From JBBDIP01 sp050260675 (GTDB taxonomy: Bacteria; Bacillota; Sulfobacillia; Fermentithermobacillales; Fermentithermobacillaceae), in contig JBLNCN010000010.1 of NCBI GenBank assembly GCA_050260675.1, positions 186,001-250,000 on the forward strand: a DNA stretch of 64,000 nucleotides. Direction: 5' to 3'. Both the position numbers and the translations under genes were made by a program. Positions within the stretch are counted from its first letter, which is position 1; every line of letters begins with the position of its first letter. Shown here piece after piece: positions 9,751-19,246 of the stretch. The notes beneath the pieces were generated by a model that was not told the DNA's origin, ran no database searches, and was given only the letters and a program-made list of their open reading frames with translations.

Positions 9751-10866
9751 ATGATGTCCAAGAGAAGGGCTACTCTACTGTGCGTTGCGTTCGCTTTGCT
9801 GGCTGCCATCGCCGGCGCGGCCGCCACGGCCTACTATATCTACACGGGCCCTGTTGGCCGTATCTACGGGATAGTGAACCTGCTAGACGAGAACTTCTAC
9901 AAGCCCATTGACAGGGCGAAGGTCTTGGAGGGAGCCGCCGGTGGCGTGGTCCTGATGTTGGGGGATCCCTACTCCATCTTCATGAACCCCCAGGAGTGGA
10001 ACGAGTTCAACATCAAGACCTCCGGCGAGTACTCCGGCATCGGGGTGACCATCGGAGTCAAGGGCAACAGAGTGCAAATAGCCCCGCCCATGAGGGGTGG
10101 TCCGGCGGAAGAAGCAGGGCTTCGTGGCGGCGACATAATCCTCATGGTTGACGGAGAGACCATCCGCACCAGCGATGAAGCGGCCGCGCGGATCCGGGGT
10201 GAGGCTGGTACCAACGTGACTCTTACGATCCAGCGGGACGAGGAAGTATTTGACGTGACAATCACTCGGAGACAGATCGTGGTGCCTGCCACGAATTACT
10301 CCATGAAAGACGGAGACATCGGCTACATCGAGCTCCTCAGCTTCAACGAGCATTCGGCTGCGGAGACGGCTAAGGCGCTGTCGGATCTCAAGGCGCAGGG
10401 GGCTAAGGCCATTGTTCTGGACCTCAGGTACAACGCCGGAGGATATGTGGAGCAGTGCAGGCAGATAGCCGAGCTCTTTGTTCCCAAGGGAGTGCTGGTC
10501 ACTCTGCGGTACAAGAACAGGCCCGACGAGGTGTATAGGACGACCGGGGATGGCCTCGGCATGCCGCTATTTGTCCTGGTCAATGAGGGGTCTGCAAGCG
10601 CTTCCGAGATTCTGGCCGGCGCGATTCAGGACAGGGAAGCAGGCATTCTTATCGGCCAGAAGACCTTCGGAAAAGGTCTTGTGCAGGGAGCTTTTGCTCT
10701 CAAGGATGGAAGCGTAATCAAGCTCACGACGGCGGAATACCTTACTCCCGCGGGCAGAGCGATAGACCGAGCCGGGCTGGAGCCTGACGTTCCGGTAACC
10801 GGCGACGCTGAGCAGCTGGCAAAGGCTTTGGAACTGGCCAGAGCCGCTATCGACCAAGCGAAGTAG
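9751..10866 (+). CDS. Carboxyl-terminal processing protease, S41 family (CtpA/CtpB-like)
   Basis: This exported serine protease has a PDZ domain. It starts at ATG 9751 behind GGGGGA; residues 1-28 form a signal anchor. The N-terminal region YKPIDRAKVLEGAAGGVVLMLGD is typical of CtpB. The PDZ domain spans about 85-170 (GIGVTIG... PAEEAGLRGGDIIL), and the S41 core about 180-350 carries the catalytic serine in NEGSASASEI and lysine in KTFGKGLVQG. In B. subtilis ctpB lies in the same neighbourhood, between ftsX and minJ, and cleaves SpoIVFA during sporulation. Whether this organism sporulates is not shown here. Confidence 0.93.
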   Translation: MMSKRRATLLCVAFALLAAIAGAAATAYYIYTGPVGRIYGIVNLLDENFYKPIDRAKVLEGAAGGVVLMLGDPYSIFMNPQEWNEFNIKTSGEYSGIGVTIGVKGNRVQIAPPMRGGPAEEAGLRGGDIILMVDGETIRTSDEAAARIRGEAGTNVTLTIQRDEEVFDVTITRRQIVVPATNYSMKDGDIGYIELLSFNEHSAAETAKALSDLKAQGAKAIVLDLRYNAGGYVEQCRQIAELFVPKGVLVTLRYKNRPDEVYRTTGDGLGMPLFVLVNEGSASASEILAGAIQDREAGILIGQKTFGKGLVQGAFALKDGSVIKLTTAEYLTPAGRAIDRAGLEPDVPVTGDAEQLAKALELARAAIDQAK

Positions 10867-10895
10867 AGGAAGGACCGACGAAAGGGGCCCTCTGG

Positions 10896-12149
10896 TTGAA
10901 CCCGCTTCTTGAACTTCTGACTTCGGTGGTGAAGTCGTACCCCAGCATGTTCGCAAGCCCCATCGTGGCGGTGCTGTACCTGGTGGTGCTTGGGCTAGTT
11001 GCGGCCCAATACGGGCGGGTCCAGTTGATGGAAGAGCGTGCGTTTGGACGGCCTCTGAACAGGGCTCTGGGGCACACGCTGGTATCGATCGGTCTGGGGC
11101 TCCTCGGCGGCCTTGCCGCAAGTATTCTGCTTGTGATGATCGGTGTTACAGTGAGCGACAGCGGCGTGGGGTACCTCCTGCCGATCGCGCTCTTCATGTT
11201 CCTGTGGAGCCCCAGGTTCCTATGCTTTTCCTACGCCGGCGGGCTCCTGTCCCTGAGTTACCTGATGTTCGGATGGCCCAGAGTGAACGTGGCGGCCATC
11301 ACGGCGCTTGTGGCTTGCCTGCACGCCGCTGAGTCTCTCCTCATCCGCATGAGCGGCGAGTCTTGTTCGACCCCTGTGTATATCGAGGGCAAGGAGGACA
11401 GAACGGTGGGAGGCTTCAGCCTCCAAAGGTTTTGGCCCACACCGATCATCGTGCTTGCTCTTATGAGAGTCCCTGACGTATCGGCTCTGGGCGGGGTGAT
11501 CAACCTGCCGGACTGGTGGCCGCTGATCAAGGCTCCCGAGATTGCAGGCGTCGGGACGCCGGTGTTTACCATGCTGCCGGTGGTTGCGGCTTTGGGTTAC
11601 GGTGATCTGGCCCTTTCAAGAACTCCCAGGGAGAAGGCAAGGGTTACATCGCGTAACCTGTTCTTCTATAGCGCCATACTGCTGGGATTCTCCATCGCAG
11701 CGTCACGGTGGCCCGCGTTCACTTGGGTGGCGGCGCTCTTCGCGCCGCTTGGCCATGAGGCGGTTATCTATGCCGGAAACAGCGACGAGAGGGAAAGAGA
11801 CCCCCGCTTTGTGTCTTCCGCAGCCGGGCTGACTGTTATGGACGTTTTCGACAATAGCCCGGCAGCGGAGGCTGGTCTTGGCCAGGGATGGGTGCTGTCC
11901 ACGGCTCAAGGACTCCCGCTGCGGAGCCGGCACGACTTGGATGAGATTCTGAAAGAACCGGGCGACGTGTCCTTCAGCGTACGCCCTCCCCGTTCCACAG
12001 TCCCCCGTCAGGTCCAACTGCGACGGCAAGGTACGGAGCCCCTTGGACTTGTCCTGGCGCCGGGGCTTGGCGACCGGCCTTTCGTGTTTACCCACTCGGC
12101 AGGGCCTCTTTTGCGCCTGCTCAAGGGCTGGTTTGGTCGCCGCCGATAA
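10896..12149 (+). CDS. PDZ-domain polytopic membrane protein, MinJ-like
   Basis: This 417-residue protein starts at TTG 10896 behind AAAGGGG. It has about seven to eight hydrophobic helices (residues about 20-40, 60-85, 90-125, 170-190, 225-240, 255-290) and a C-terminal PDZ-like domain (about 310-395, with VMDVFDNSPAAEAGLGQGWVL). This is the architecture of B. subtilis MinJ (YvjD), which bridges DivIVA and MinD at division sites. Gene order ftsE-ftsX-ctp-this-uvrB-uvrA also matches that genome. Sequence similarity to MinJ is low by eye, so the assignment rests on architecture and synteny. It could instead be a partner of the neighbouring protease. Confidence 0.75.
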   Translation: MNPLLELLTSVVKSYPSMFASPIVAVLYLVVLGLVAAQYGRVQLMEERAFGRPLNRALGHTLVSIGLGLLGGLAASILLVMIGVTVSDSGVGYLLPIALFMFLWSPRFLCFSYAGGLLSLSYLMFGWPRVNVAAITALVACLHAAESLLIRMSGESCSTPVYIEGKEDRTVGGFSLQRFWPTPIIVLALMRVPDVSALGGVINLPDWWPLIKAPEIAGVGTPVFTMLPVVAALGYGDLALSRTPREKARVTSRNLFFYSAILLGFSIAASRWPAFTWVAALFAPLGHEAVIYAGNSDERERDPRFVSSAAGLTVMDVFDNSPAAEAGLGQGWVLSTAQGLPLRSRHDLDEILKEPGDVSFSVRPPRSTVPRQVQLRRQGTEPLGLVLAPGLGDRPFVFTHSAGPLLRLLKGWFGRRR

Positions 12150-12164
12150 CGATCCTGCGAACAT

Positions 12165-12193
12165 TTGATTGCTATCCATGTCCCGTGTATAAT
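12165..12193 (+). promoter_or_regulatory. SigA-type promoter of uvrB, with a weak LexA-like box
   Basis: TTGATT (12165-12170), 17 bases, TATAAT (12188-12193). The predicted start is near 12200, leaving a leader of about 15 bases with CGGAGGGG before ATG 12216. A degenerate LexA/DinR-like box CGAAC-N4-GATTG (12158-12171) overlaps the -35; the right half is poor. Confidence 0.8.
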
Positions 12194-12215
12194 GGTCGGG
12201 CGGAGGGGATGCCCC

Positions 12216-14240
12216 ATGCCTGACTTCAAGCTCGTGTCCGACTACGTCCCCAAGGGTGACCAGCCGGAAGCCATAGATGCTCTTGTCGATCGCATACGCA
12301 AGGGCAAGAAGGACCAAGTGCTGCTGGGCGTTACCGGATCAGGAAAGACCTTCACCATAGCCAATGTGATCGAGAGGTTGAACAGACCGACTCTTGTTTT
12401 GTCTCATAACAAGACCCTGGCGGCGCAGTTGGCTTCCGAGTTCAAGACCTTTTTCCCGGAAAACGCCGTCGAGTACTTCGTGAGCTATTATGATTACTAC
12501 CAGCCGGAAGCCTACGTGCCTTCTACTGACACCTACATTGAAAAAGACTCCACGATAAACGATGAGATAGACAAACTCCGCCACTCGGCGACCCTCGCCC
12601 TGTTTGAGAGGCGGGATGTGCTGGTTGTGGCTTCGGTCTCCTGCATTTACGGCCTGGGCTCGCCTGAGGACTACCGCACTCTGGTGCTTTCCCTCCGGAA
12701 AGGTATGGTCAAGAACCGGCAGGAGATCCTGCGCAGGCTGGTCGACATCCAGTACAACCGCAACGACCTGGACTTCCAGCGCGGCACTTTCAGGGTCCGC
12801 GGCGATACCGTCGAGATCTTCCCGGCGGGCTCAACCGACAGGGGCGTCCGAGTCGAGCTGTTCGGAGACGAGATCGAGCGCCTGACCGAGTTCGACGTGC
12901 TCACCGGTCAAGCTGTGGCAGAGATGAACCACGTGGCCGTGTACCCTGCCCGGCACTATGTGGTCACCGACGAGAAGATGGCCCGCGCGGTCGCGAGCAT
13001 AGAGGCCGAACTCGAAGAGAGACTGAAGGTGCTCAGGGATAACGGGAAGATACTGGAAGCGTACCGGCTTGAGCAGCGGACCAGGCAGGACCTGGATATG
13101 CTGCGGGAAATGGGCTACTGTCCCGGCATTGAGAACTACTCCCGGCACCTGACCGGAAGGGCGCCGGGGCAACCGCCCTATACCTTGCTGGACTTCTTCC
13201 CCCAGGACTTCCTTATGGTGATTGACGAATCTCACGCAAGCATACCGCAGGTAAGAGCCATGTACGCAGGCGACCGATCGAGGAAGCAGACCCTGGTTGA
13301 CTACGGGTTCAGGCTGCCCTCGGCCTACGACAACCGACCCCTTACCTTCGAGGAGTTCGAGCAGAAGATCGGCCAGACCATCTACGTTTCGGCGACGCCA
13401 GGCCCATACGAGCTTGAGAAGTCGTCAGGAGCGGTGGTTGAGCAGGTAGTCCGTCCCACAGGGCTGCTTGACCCGGAGGTCGAGGTCAGGCCCACAAAGG
13501 GCCAGATCGACGATCTGATCAAGGAGATCCGCGAGGTAATAGCGAGGAAAGAGCGCGTGCTCGTCACGACTCTGACCAAGCGCATGGCTGAGGACCTGAC
13601 CGACTACCTGAGGGACATCGGCATCAGGGTTCGCTACATGCACTCCGACGTAGATACTCTGGAGCGAATGGAGATCGTCCGCGACCTGCGGTTGGGGGCG
13701 TTCGACGTGCTGGTTGGCATCAACCTCTTGCGAGAGGGGCTGGACCTGCCTGAGGTCTCTATGGTGTGCATCCTGGACGCCGACAAAGAGGGCTACCTCC
13801 GGTCGGAGACTTCCCTCATCCAGACCATCGGACGGGCGGCCAGGAACGTGCGGGGCAAGGTCATCATGTACGCCGACGCCATCACCGGTTCCATGTCCCG
13901 GGCCATCGGGGAGACGGACCGCCGCCGGAGGAAGCAGGAAGCGTACAATAAGGAGCACGGCATTACGCCCTCTACAGTTGAGAAGGCGATACGCGACATA
14001 ATACAGTCGCAGAAGCCGGTAACATCCCAGTCTGAGTACTACTTCAAGGATAAGGACATAGCGGATGTTCCCAAACGGGCTATCCCGCAGCTGATCCAGA
14101 AGATGCGCAAAGAGATGAAACAGGCGTCGCGAGACCTGGAATTCGAGCGCGCGGCGCTCCTTAGGGACATGATATTCGAGCTTGAAGCCAAGATCTCGCC
14201 CAAGTCAGGGCCTAGGAGCCAGACAAATGTCAAGAGATAA
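12216..14240 (+). CDS. uvrB: Excinuclease ABC subunit B
   Basis: UvrB verifies damage and loads UvrC in nucleotide excision repair. ATG 12216 follows GGAGGGG; the 674-residue protein has the usual length. Motifs in order: Walker A GVTGSGKTFTIA near residue 40, the DNA-binding hairpin region YYDYYQPEAYVPSTDTYIEK, DESH in VIDESHASIPQ, SATPGPYE, motif V/VI GINLLREGLDLPEV and QTIGRAARN, and a C-terminal UVR domain (IPQLIQKMRKEMKQASRDLEFE) that binds UvrC. The gene has its own SigA promoter and overlaps uvrA by 14 bases, so the two are co-transcribed. Confidence 0.98.
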   Translation: MPDFKLVSDYVPKGDQPEAIDALVDRIRKGKKDQVLLGVTGSGKTFTIANVIERLNRPTLVLSHNKTLAAQLASEFKTFFPENAVEYFVSYYDYYQPEAYVPSTDTYIEKDSTINDEIDKLRHSATLALFERRDVLVVASVSCIYGLGSPEDYRTLVLSLRKGMVKNRQEILRRLVDIQYNRNDLDFQRGTFRVRGDTVEIFPAGSTDRGVRVELFGDEIERLTEFDVLTGQAVAEMNHVAVYPARHYVVTDEKMARAVASIEAELEERLKVLRDNGKILEAYRLEQRTRQDLDMLREMGYCPGIENYSRHLTGRAPGQPPYTLLDFFPQDFLMVIDESHASIPQVRAMYAGDRSRKQTLVDYGFRLPSAYDNRPLTFEEFEQKIGQTIYVSATPGPYELEKSSGAVVEQVVRPTGLLDPEVEVRPTKGQIDDLIKEIREVIARKERVLVTTLTKRMAEDLTDYLRDIGIRVRYMHSDVDTLERMEIVRDLRLGAFDVLVGINLLREGLDLPEVSMVCILDADKEGYLRSETSLIQTIGRAARNVRGKVIMYADAITGSMSRAIGETDRRRRKQEAYNKEHGITPSTVEKAIRDIIQSQKPVTSQSEYYFKDKDIADVPKRAIPQLIQKMRKEMKQASRDLEFERAALLRDMIFELEAKISPKSGPRSQTNVKR

Positions 14241-17094
14241 GATCATAGTAAGAGGCGCGAGGCAACACAACCTTAAGGGCATAGACCTTGAGATACCAAG
14301 GGACAAGCTGACCGTAATAACCGGGCTCTCCGGTTCGGGCAAGAGCTCCTTGGCCTTCGACACTATCTATGCGGAGGGACAGAGGAGGTACGTCGAGTCC
14401 CTTTCGGCGTACGCGAGGCAGTTTCTTGGACTCATGGATAAGCCTGACGTGGACTACATTGAGGGCCTCTCTCCGGCCATATCCATCGATCAGAAGGCCG
14501 GAGCGCGAAACCCAAGGTCAACAGTGGCGACGGTCACCGAGATATACGACTACCTGAGGCTGCTCTATGCCCGCGTGGGCCATCCCCACTGCCCGGTGTG
14601 CGGGAAGCCGATCTCCAAGCAGACCGTGGACCAGATCGCGGACCAGATAGAATCGCTTCCCGAAGGCACGCGGTTTTCGATACTCGCTCCCTTCGTCCGT
14701 GGGCGGAAGGGCGAGCATGAGAAGGTCTTTGACGACATCCAACGGGCCGGGTACGTGAGAGTGCGCGTGGACGGCGTGACCGCCGAGCTCGACCAGTTCC
14801 TAGGCAAGAGGTTGGAGAAGCAGAAGAAGCACACGATCGAGGCTGTGGTCGACAGGTTGGTCCGACGCGGAGATATCCGGTCAAGGCTGGTGGACTCCCT
14901 TGAAGCGGCCATTAGCCTCACCGGCAACCTGGTTGTGGTCGAGGTGCAAGGACAGCCCGACTTGGTCTTCAGCCAGTCCCTGGCCTGCCCCGATTGCGGT
15001 ATCAACCTGCCCGAACTGGAACCGAGGCTCTTCTCGTTCAACAACCCGTTCGGCGCCTGCCCCGACTGCCACGGCCTGGGAGTGAACATGGAGATCGATC
15101 CGGACATGGTTATCCCGGACCGCAGGCGTACCATCGCCGACGGCGCCGTGACGCCGTGGAACGGCGCCCCTGACGGGTACTACATGCAGCTCCTGGAGGC
15201 AGCGTGCAAGCACTTCAAGATACCGGTGGACGTGCCGGTTGACCAGCTGACCGATAGCCAGATCAACACGATCCTGTACGGTGCAGGCGACGAGAGGATC
15301 CCTTTCCACTATGAAAGCCAGTACGGGCGCTACAGTGACCGGATGGTGACCTTTGAAGGGGTAGTGCCAAATCTCGAGCGCAGGTACAAGAACGCCCCCA
15401 GTGAGGATGTGCGCCAGTACATCGAGGAGTATATGGCTGCGAGGCCGTGCCCGACATGCAAGGGGACCCGTCTGAAGCCGGAGTCCCTCGCCGTAACTGT
15501 GGGTGAAAAGAACATTGCTCAGGTCAGCGAGATGTCGGTAGCGGCCGCCTTGAGGTTTCTGAGCGGTCTCACTCTATCTCCCCGCGAGGAGATCATAGCG
15601 AACCAGATCCTGAAACAGGTGAAGGCCAGGCTCCAGTTCCTAATAGACGTTGGTCTGGGCTACCTTACACTGACGCGCCACGCGGGCACCCTTGCAGGGG
15701 GAGAGGCCCAGAGGATTCGCCTGGCTACCCAGATTGGCTCAGGCTTGGTCGGCGTGCTGTACGTCTTGGACGAGCCAAGCATCGGACTGCACCCCAGAGA
15801 CAACCAAAAGCTCCTGAACACCATCATGCACCTTCGCGATATCGGCAACACCCTCATAGTGGTTGAGCATGACGAGGAGACCATCAGGAACGCTGACCAT
15901 GTGATAGACGTTGGCCCGGGAGCGGGCGAGAACGGGGGCCAGATTGTCGCTGCCGGCTCGGTCAAGGAAGTCCTGGAGAATCCCAACTCGCTGACGGGCC
16001 AGTATCTCTCAGGGAAGAGACGCATCGACATACCTAGGAGGAGGAAGCCCGACGGTCGCTTCATTACCGTCAAGGGTGCGCGGGAACACAACCTCAAGAA
16101 CATAGACGTGGCGATACCTCTGGGCCTCTTCACTTGCGTCACGGGTGTCTCCGGTTCAGGCAAGAGCACCCTGGTCAACGACGTCCTCTATAGGAAACTG
16201 GCTTTCGAGCTGAACGGCGCCAGGACCAAGCCTGGAGACCACGACTCTGTGGACGGCCTCAGCCATCTCGACAAGATCATCAACATCGACCAGTCGCCCA
16301 TCGGGCGAACACCCAGGTCCAATCCAGCAACCTACACCGGTGTCTTCACGGATATCCGCAACATCTTTGCCATGACGCCCGACGCGAAAGTGCGGGGCTA
16401 CAAACCGGGACGTTTTTCCTTCAACGTCAGGGGCGGGCGCTGCGAGGCCTGTAAGGGCGACGGCATCCTCCGCATAGAGATGCAGTTCCTCCCCGACGTC
16501 TACGTGCCTTGCGAGGTCTGCGGCGGAAAGCGGTACAACAGCCAGACTCTTGAGGTCAAGTACCACGGCAAGAACATAGCCGAAGTTTTGGGGATGACGG
16601 TAAGCGAGGCTCTTGCCCTCTTCAAGGACGTGCCGTCTATCCAGCGCAAGTTGCAGACCATCGCCGATGTGGGGCTGGGCTATGTGAGGTTGGGTCAGCC
16701 CGCCACGACCCTGTCCGGTGGAGAAGCCCAGCGGGTGAAACTGGCGACTGAGCTCTCCCGGCGCGGGAACGAGCGGACCCTGTACATCCTGGACGAGCCG
16801 ACCACCGGTCTCCACTTTGAGGACGTCCGCAAGCTCCTGGACGTCCTGCAAAGACTGGTTGACGCAGGGAGCACGGTAGTTGTCATAGAACACAACCCCG
16901 ACGTGGTCAAGTGCGCCGACTACCTCATCGACCTCGGGCCCGAAGGGGGCGAGGAAGGCGGCTACGTGGTCGCCACAGGTACGCCTGAAGAGGTCGCGGG
17001 TGTCGAGGCGTCGTACACGGGCCACTTCTTGAAAGATATACTGAAGGCGCGAGACTCCGAAACGCGCGATTCCGGTGTCGCGGGCGACAGGTGA
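14227..17094 (+). CDS. uvrA: Excinuclease ABC subunit A
   Basis: UvrA is the damage-recognition ATPase of nucleotide excision repair. ATG 14227 lies inside the end of uvrB and gives 955 residues, normal for the family. Two ABC ATPase modules are visible: Walker A GLSGSGKSSLAF near residue 31 and GVSGSGKSTL near residue 640. Their signatures are LAGGEAQRIRLA and LSGGEAQRVKLA. Zinc modules include CPVCGKPI, CPDCGINLPELEP and CEACKGDGILRIEMQFLPDV with a following CEVCGGKRY. The end nearly touches uvrC, which uses a TTG start 10 bases later, so uvrBAC reads as one operon. Confidence 0.98.
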   Translation: MSRDKIIVRGARQHNLKGIDLEIPRDKLTVITGLSGSGKSSLAFDTIYAEGQRRYVESLSAYARQFLGLMDKPDVDYIEGLSPAISIDQKAGARNPRSTVATVTEIYDYLRLLYARVGHPHCPVCGKPISKQTVDQIADQIESLPEGTRFSILAPFVRGRKGEHEKVFDDIQRAGYVRVRVDGVTAELDQFLGKRLEKQKKHTIEAVVDRLVRRGDIRSRLVDSLEAAISLTGNLVVVEVQGQPDLVFSQSLACPDCGINLPELEPRLFSFNNPFGACPDCHGLGVNMEIDPDMVIPDRRRTIADGAVTPWNGAPDGYYMQLLEAACKHFKIPVDVPVDQLTDSQINTILYGAGDERIPFHYESQYGRYSDRMVTFEGVVPNLERRYKNAPSEDVRQYIEEYMAARPCPTCKGTRLKPESLAVTVGEKNIAQVSEMSVAAALRFLSGLTLSPREEIIANQILKQVKARLQFLIDVGLGYLTLTRHAGTLAGGEAQRIRLATQIGSGLVGVLYVLDEPSIGLHPRDNQKLLNTIMHLRDIGNTLIVVEHDEETIRNADHVIDVGPGAGENGGQIVAAGSVKEVLENPNSLTGQYLSGKRRIDIPRRRKPDGRFITVKGAREHNLKNIDVAIPLGLFTCVTGVSGSGKSTLVNDVLYRKLAFELNGARTKPGDHDSVDGLSHLDKIINIDQSPIGRTPRSNPATYTGVFTDIRNIFAMTPDAKVRGYKPGRFSFNVRGGRCEACKGDGILRIEMQFLPDVYVPCEVCGGKRYNSQTLEVKYHGKNIAEVLGMTVSEALALFKDVPSIQRKLQTIADVGLGYVRLGQPATTLSGGEAQRVKLATELSRRGNERTLYILDEPTTGLHFEDVRKLLDVLQRLVDAGSTVVVIEHNPDVVKCADYLIDLGPEGGEEGGYVVATGTPEEVAGVEASYTGHFLKDILKARDSETRDSGVAGDR

Positions 17095-17104
17095 TGTTTC
17101 ACAT

Positions 17105-19099
17105 TTGAACGAGGACAGCGCCAAAACCGAGGGACTGCAGGAGCAGGCGTGGATCGGCTATGTCGGAGACAGGACAGCCCTCGCCGGCAGGGTGAAAGAC
17201 GCTCCCGAATCCCCGGGCGTCTACGTGTACCGAGGTGACGATGGTACGGTCCTCTACGTCGGCAAAGCCAAGAACCTGCGTCAGAGACTGCGTTCCTACT
17301 TCGCCTCCACGCTCTCTCCCAAGACAGAGGCACTCATGTCGAAGGTAGGCAGTCTCGAGACAATTAACGTTGGTTCCGAGAAGGAAGCCCTAATACTGGA
17401 GAACCTTCTCATCAAGCGGCACCGGCCCAGGTACAACATCCTGCTCCGCGACGACAAGCAGTACCCCTACATCAGGGTTGGCGTCGCGGATAAGTGGCCC
17501 CGGGTTACACTCGCAAGGAGAACCGCCAAAGACGGCGCCCGTTACTTCGGGCCTTTCACGCGGGCCGGCGCGGTCCGAGAGACCCTAACCCTCTTGCGCA
17601 GGATCTTCCCGTACCGCAACTGCAACGACAGGACTTTGGCCCAAGTCCGAAGGCCCTGCTTGGATTACCATATCGGACGGTGTCTCGGCCCTTGTACCGG
17701 CAATTTGGACGAAAGCGTGTACGCCGCGACCATCGACGAGGTTCTGAAGTTTCTGGAGGGCCGGCTCAAGGAGGTCCGAGCTTCGCTCCAAAAGAGGATG
17801 GCCGCGTACGCCGAGAACATGGAGTTTGAGGCCGCCGCGAGGGTGCGGGACCAGATCCGTGCCCTCGACGATGTGACGGAGCGCCAGAAGGTTTCCACCA
17901 CCGATAACAAGGACAGGGATGTTCTGGGGTTGGCAAGGTCCGCCGAAACCGCTTTTGTCTCACTCCTGACGTTCAGGGAGGGGAAGCTCCTCGGCAAGGA
18001 AGGCTTTATCCTCTCGGGCGCCGCGGGCCAGTCAGACGTCGACGTGCTCGAGGCCTTCATCTCCCAGTACTATTCCTCCGCTCCGTTCTACCCCCCTGAG
18101 ATCGTCGTCCCGGCCGAGATACCGACAGCATCCCATCTTGAGGAAATGCTTACTGAACAGCGTCGGGCTGCCGGAAGGGGAAGGGAGAGCGCTGTGCGGC
18201 TGCGTCATCCCAAGCGCGGCAGCCTAAAGGATATCCTGGCCATGGCCAGGGAGAACGCCGAGGCCATGCTGGCTGAACGCGTGCCCAAGGAAGAACGGGA
18301 ATCTGAGGCAAACCAGAAAGCTATGGAAAACCTTGCTCTCGCGCTTGGGACAGGAAGGTTGCCTTCTCGAATCGAGGGCTATGACATCTCCAACATCAGC
18401 GGTCAGGAGGCCGTGGCGTCCATGGTGGTCCTTAAAGACGGCAGGCCTGACAAGTCCTCCTATCGAAAGTTCAAGATGAAGGTCGACGGCAAGCCCAACG
18501 ACTTCGCCATGATGCAAGAAGTGCTCTGGCGGCGGTTTCGCAAGGGGCTGGCGGAGAGGCAAAAGGCAGCTGAGGCCACTGGGGGGAGGCACGCCAACCC
18601 TGATGAGGAGGGCACCTTGACGCCAGTGCCGCCCGGAGGGCTTAAAGGCCCCGGCAAGTTCGCGACCTTTCCTGACCTCATCATCGTCGATGGCGGTAAG
18701 GGACAGGTCAGCGCCGCAAAAGAGGTATTGGACGAGCTGCGGCTGGACATCCCACTCGCCGGCCTGGCCAAGAAGAATGAGGAACTGTTCCTGCCCGGCG
18801 CATCCGATCCGATCGTATTGCCTCGTGATTCTGGAGCGCTCTACCTGGTGACCCGCCTTCGTGACGAGGCCCACCGTTTTGCCGTGGGGTACCATCGAAA
18901 ACTGCGAGGCGAGAAGGCAACTCGTTCCCTGCTCCTGGACGTTCCCGGCGTGGGTCCCTCCAAGGTGAAAGAATTGCTCACCGCGTACAGCGACATCGAG
19001 GCCATAAAGAACGCTCCCATCCAAGAGCTGGCAGGAGTCCGCGGAATCGGCCCCGGGCTCGCCAAGGCTATCCACGACCACCTAAACCGCAATAAGTGA
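17105..19099 (+). CDS. uvrC: Excinuclease ABC subunit C
   Basis: UvrC makes both incisions in excision repair. I prefer TTG 17105, which has AGGTGA ten bases upstream; GTG 17075 is the alternative. The 664-residue protein shows the GIY-YIG domain (PGVYVYRGDDGTVLYVGKAK), a conserved CxxC-like region around YHIGRCLGPC, a UVR domain (YAENMEFEAAARVRDQIRAL) that meets UvrB, and an RNase H-like endonuclease region (IEGYDISNISGQEAVASMVV and IVDGGKGQVSAA). It ends with tandem helix-hairpin-helix motifs (VPGVGPSKVKELL, VRGIGPGLAKAI). A low-complexity insertion of about 20 residues (AEATGGRHANPDEEGTLTPV) lies within the endonuclease half. Confidence 0.97.
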   Translation: MNEDSAKTEGLQEQAWIGYVGDRTALAGRVKDAPESPGVYVYRGDDGTVLYVGKAKNLRQRLRSYFASTLSPKTEALMSKVGSLETINVGSEKEALILENLLIKRHRPRYNILLRDDKQYPYIRVGVADKWPRVTLARRTAKDGARYFGPFTRAGAVRETLTLLRRIFPYRNCNDRTLAQVRRPCLDYHIGRCLGPCTGNLDESVYAATIDEVLKFLEGRLKEVRASLQKRMAAYAENMEFEAAARVRDQIRALDDVTERQKVSTTDNKDRDVLGLARSAETAFVSLLTFREGKLLGKEGFILSGAAGQSDVDVLEAFISQYYSSAPFYPPEIVVPAEIPTASHLEEMLTEQRRAAGRGRESAVRLRHPKRGSLKDILAMARENAEAMLAERVPKEERESEANQKAMENLALALGTGRLPSRIEGYDISNISGQEAVASMVVLKDGRPDKSSYRKFKMKVDGKPNDFAMMQEVLWRRFRKGLAERQKAAEATGGRHANPDEEGTLTPVPPGGLKGPGKFATFPDLIIVDGGKGQVSAAKEVLDELRLDIPLAGLAKKNEELFLPGASDPIVLPRDSGALYLVTRLRDEAHRFAVGYHRKLRGEKATRSLLLDVPGVGPSKVKELLTAYSDIEAIKNAPIQELAGVRGIGPGLAKAIHDHLNRNK

Positions 19100-19195
19100 T
19101 AGCCCTCGGCGCCTCGGGCAACCTTCCAAGTAGACAACATGCTTTTACTCGCATCGCGCGGATCAAGGTGTAGCTTAAAATTCTTAATATCTGTA

Positions 19196-19224
19196 TTGAC
19201 ATCTCTCATCTGCGACATTATATT
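19196..19224 (+). promoter_or_regulatory. Strong SigA-type promoter of the DUF2089 gene
   Basis: A perfect TTGACA (19196-19201), exactly 17 bases, then TATATT (19219-19224). It lies 23 bases before ATG 19247 and its ribosome site GGAAGGTGA (19231-19239), within an AT-rich patch that stands out from the surrounding DNA. Confidence 0.85.
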
Positions 19225-19246
19225 GCATGTGGAAGGTGATTGCGAA

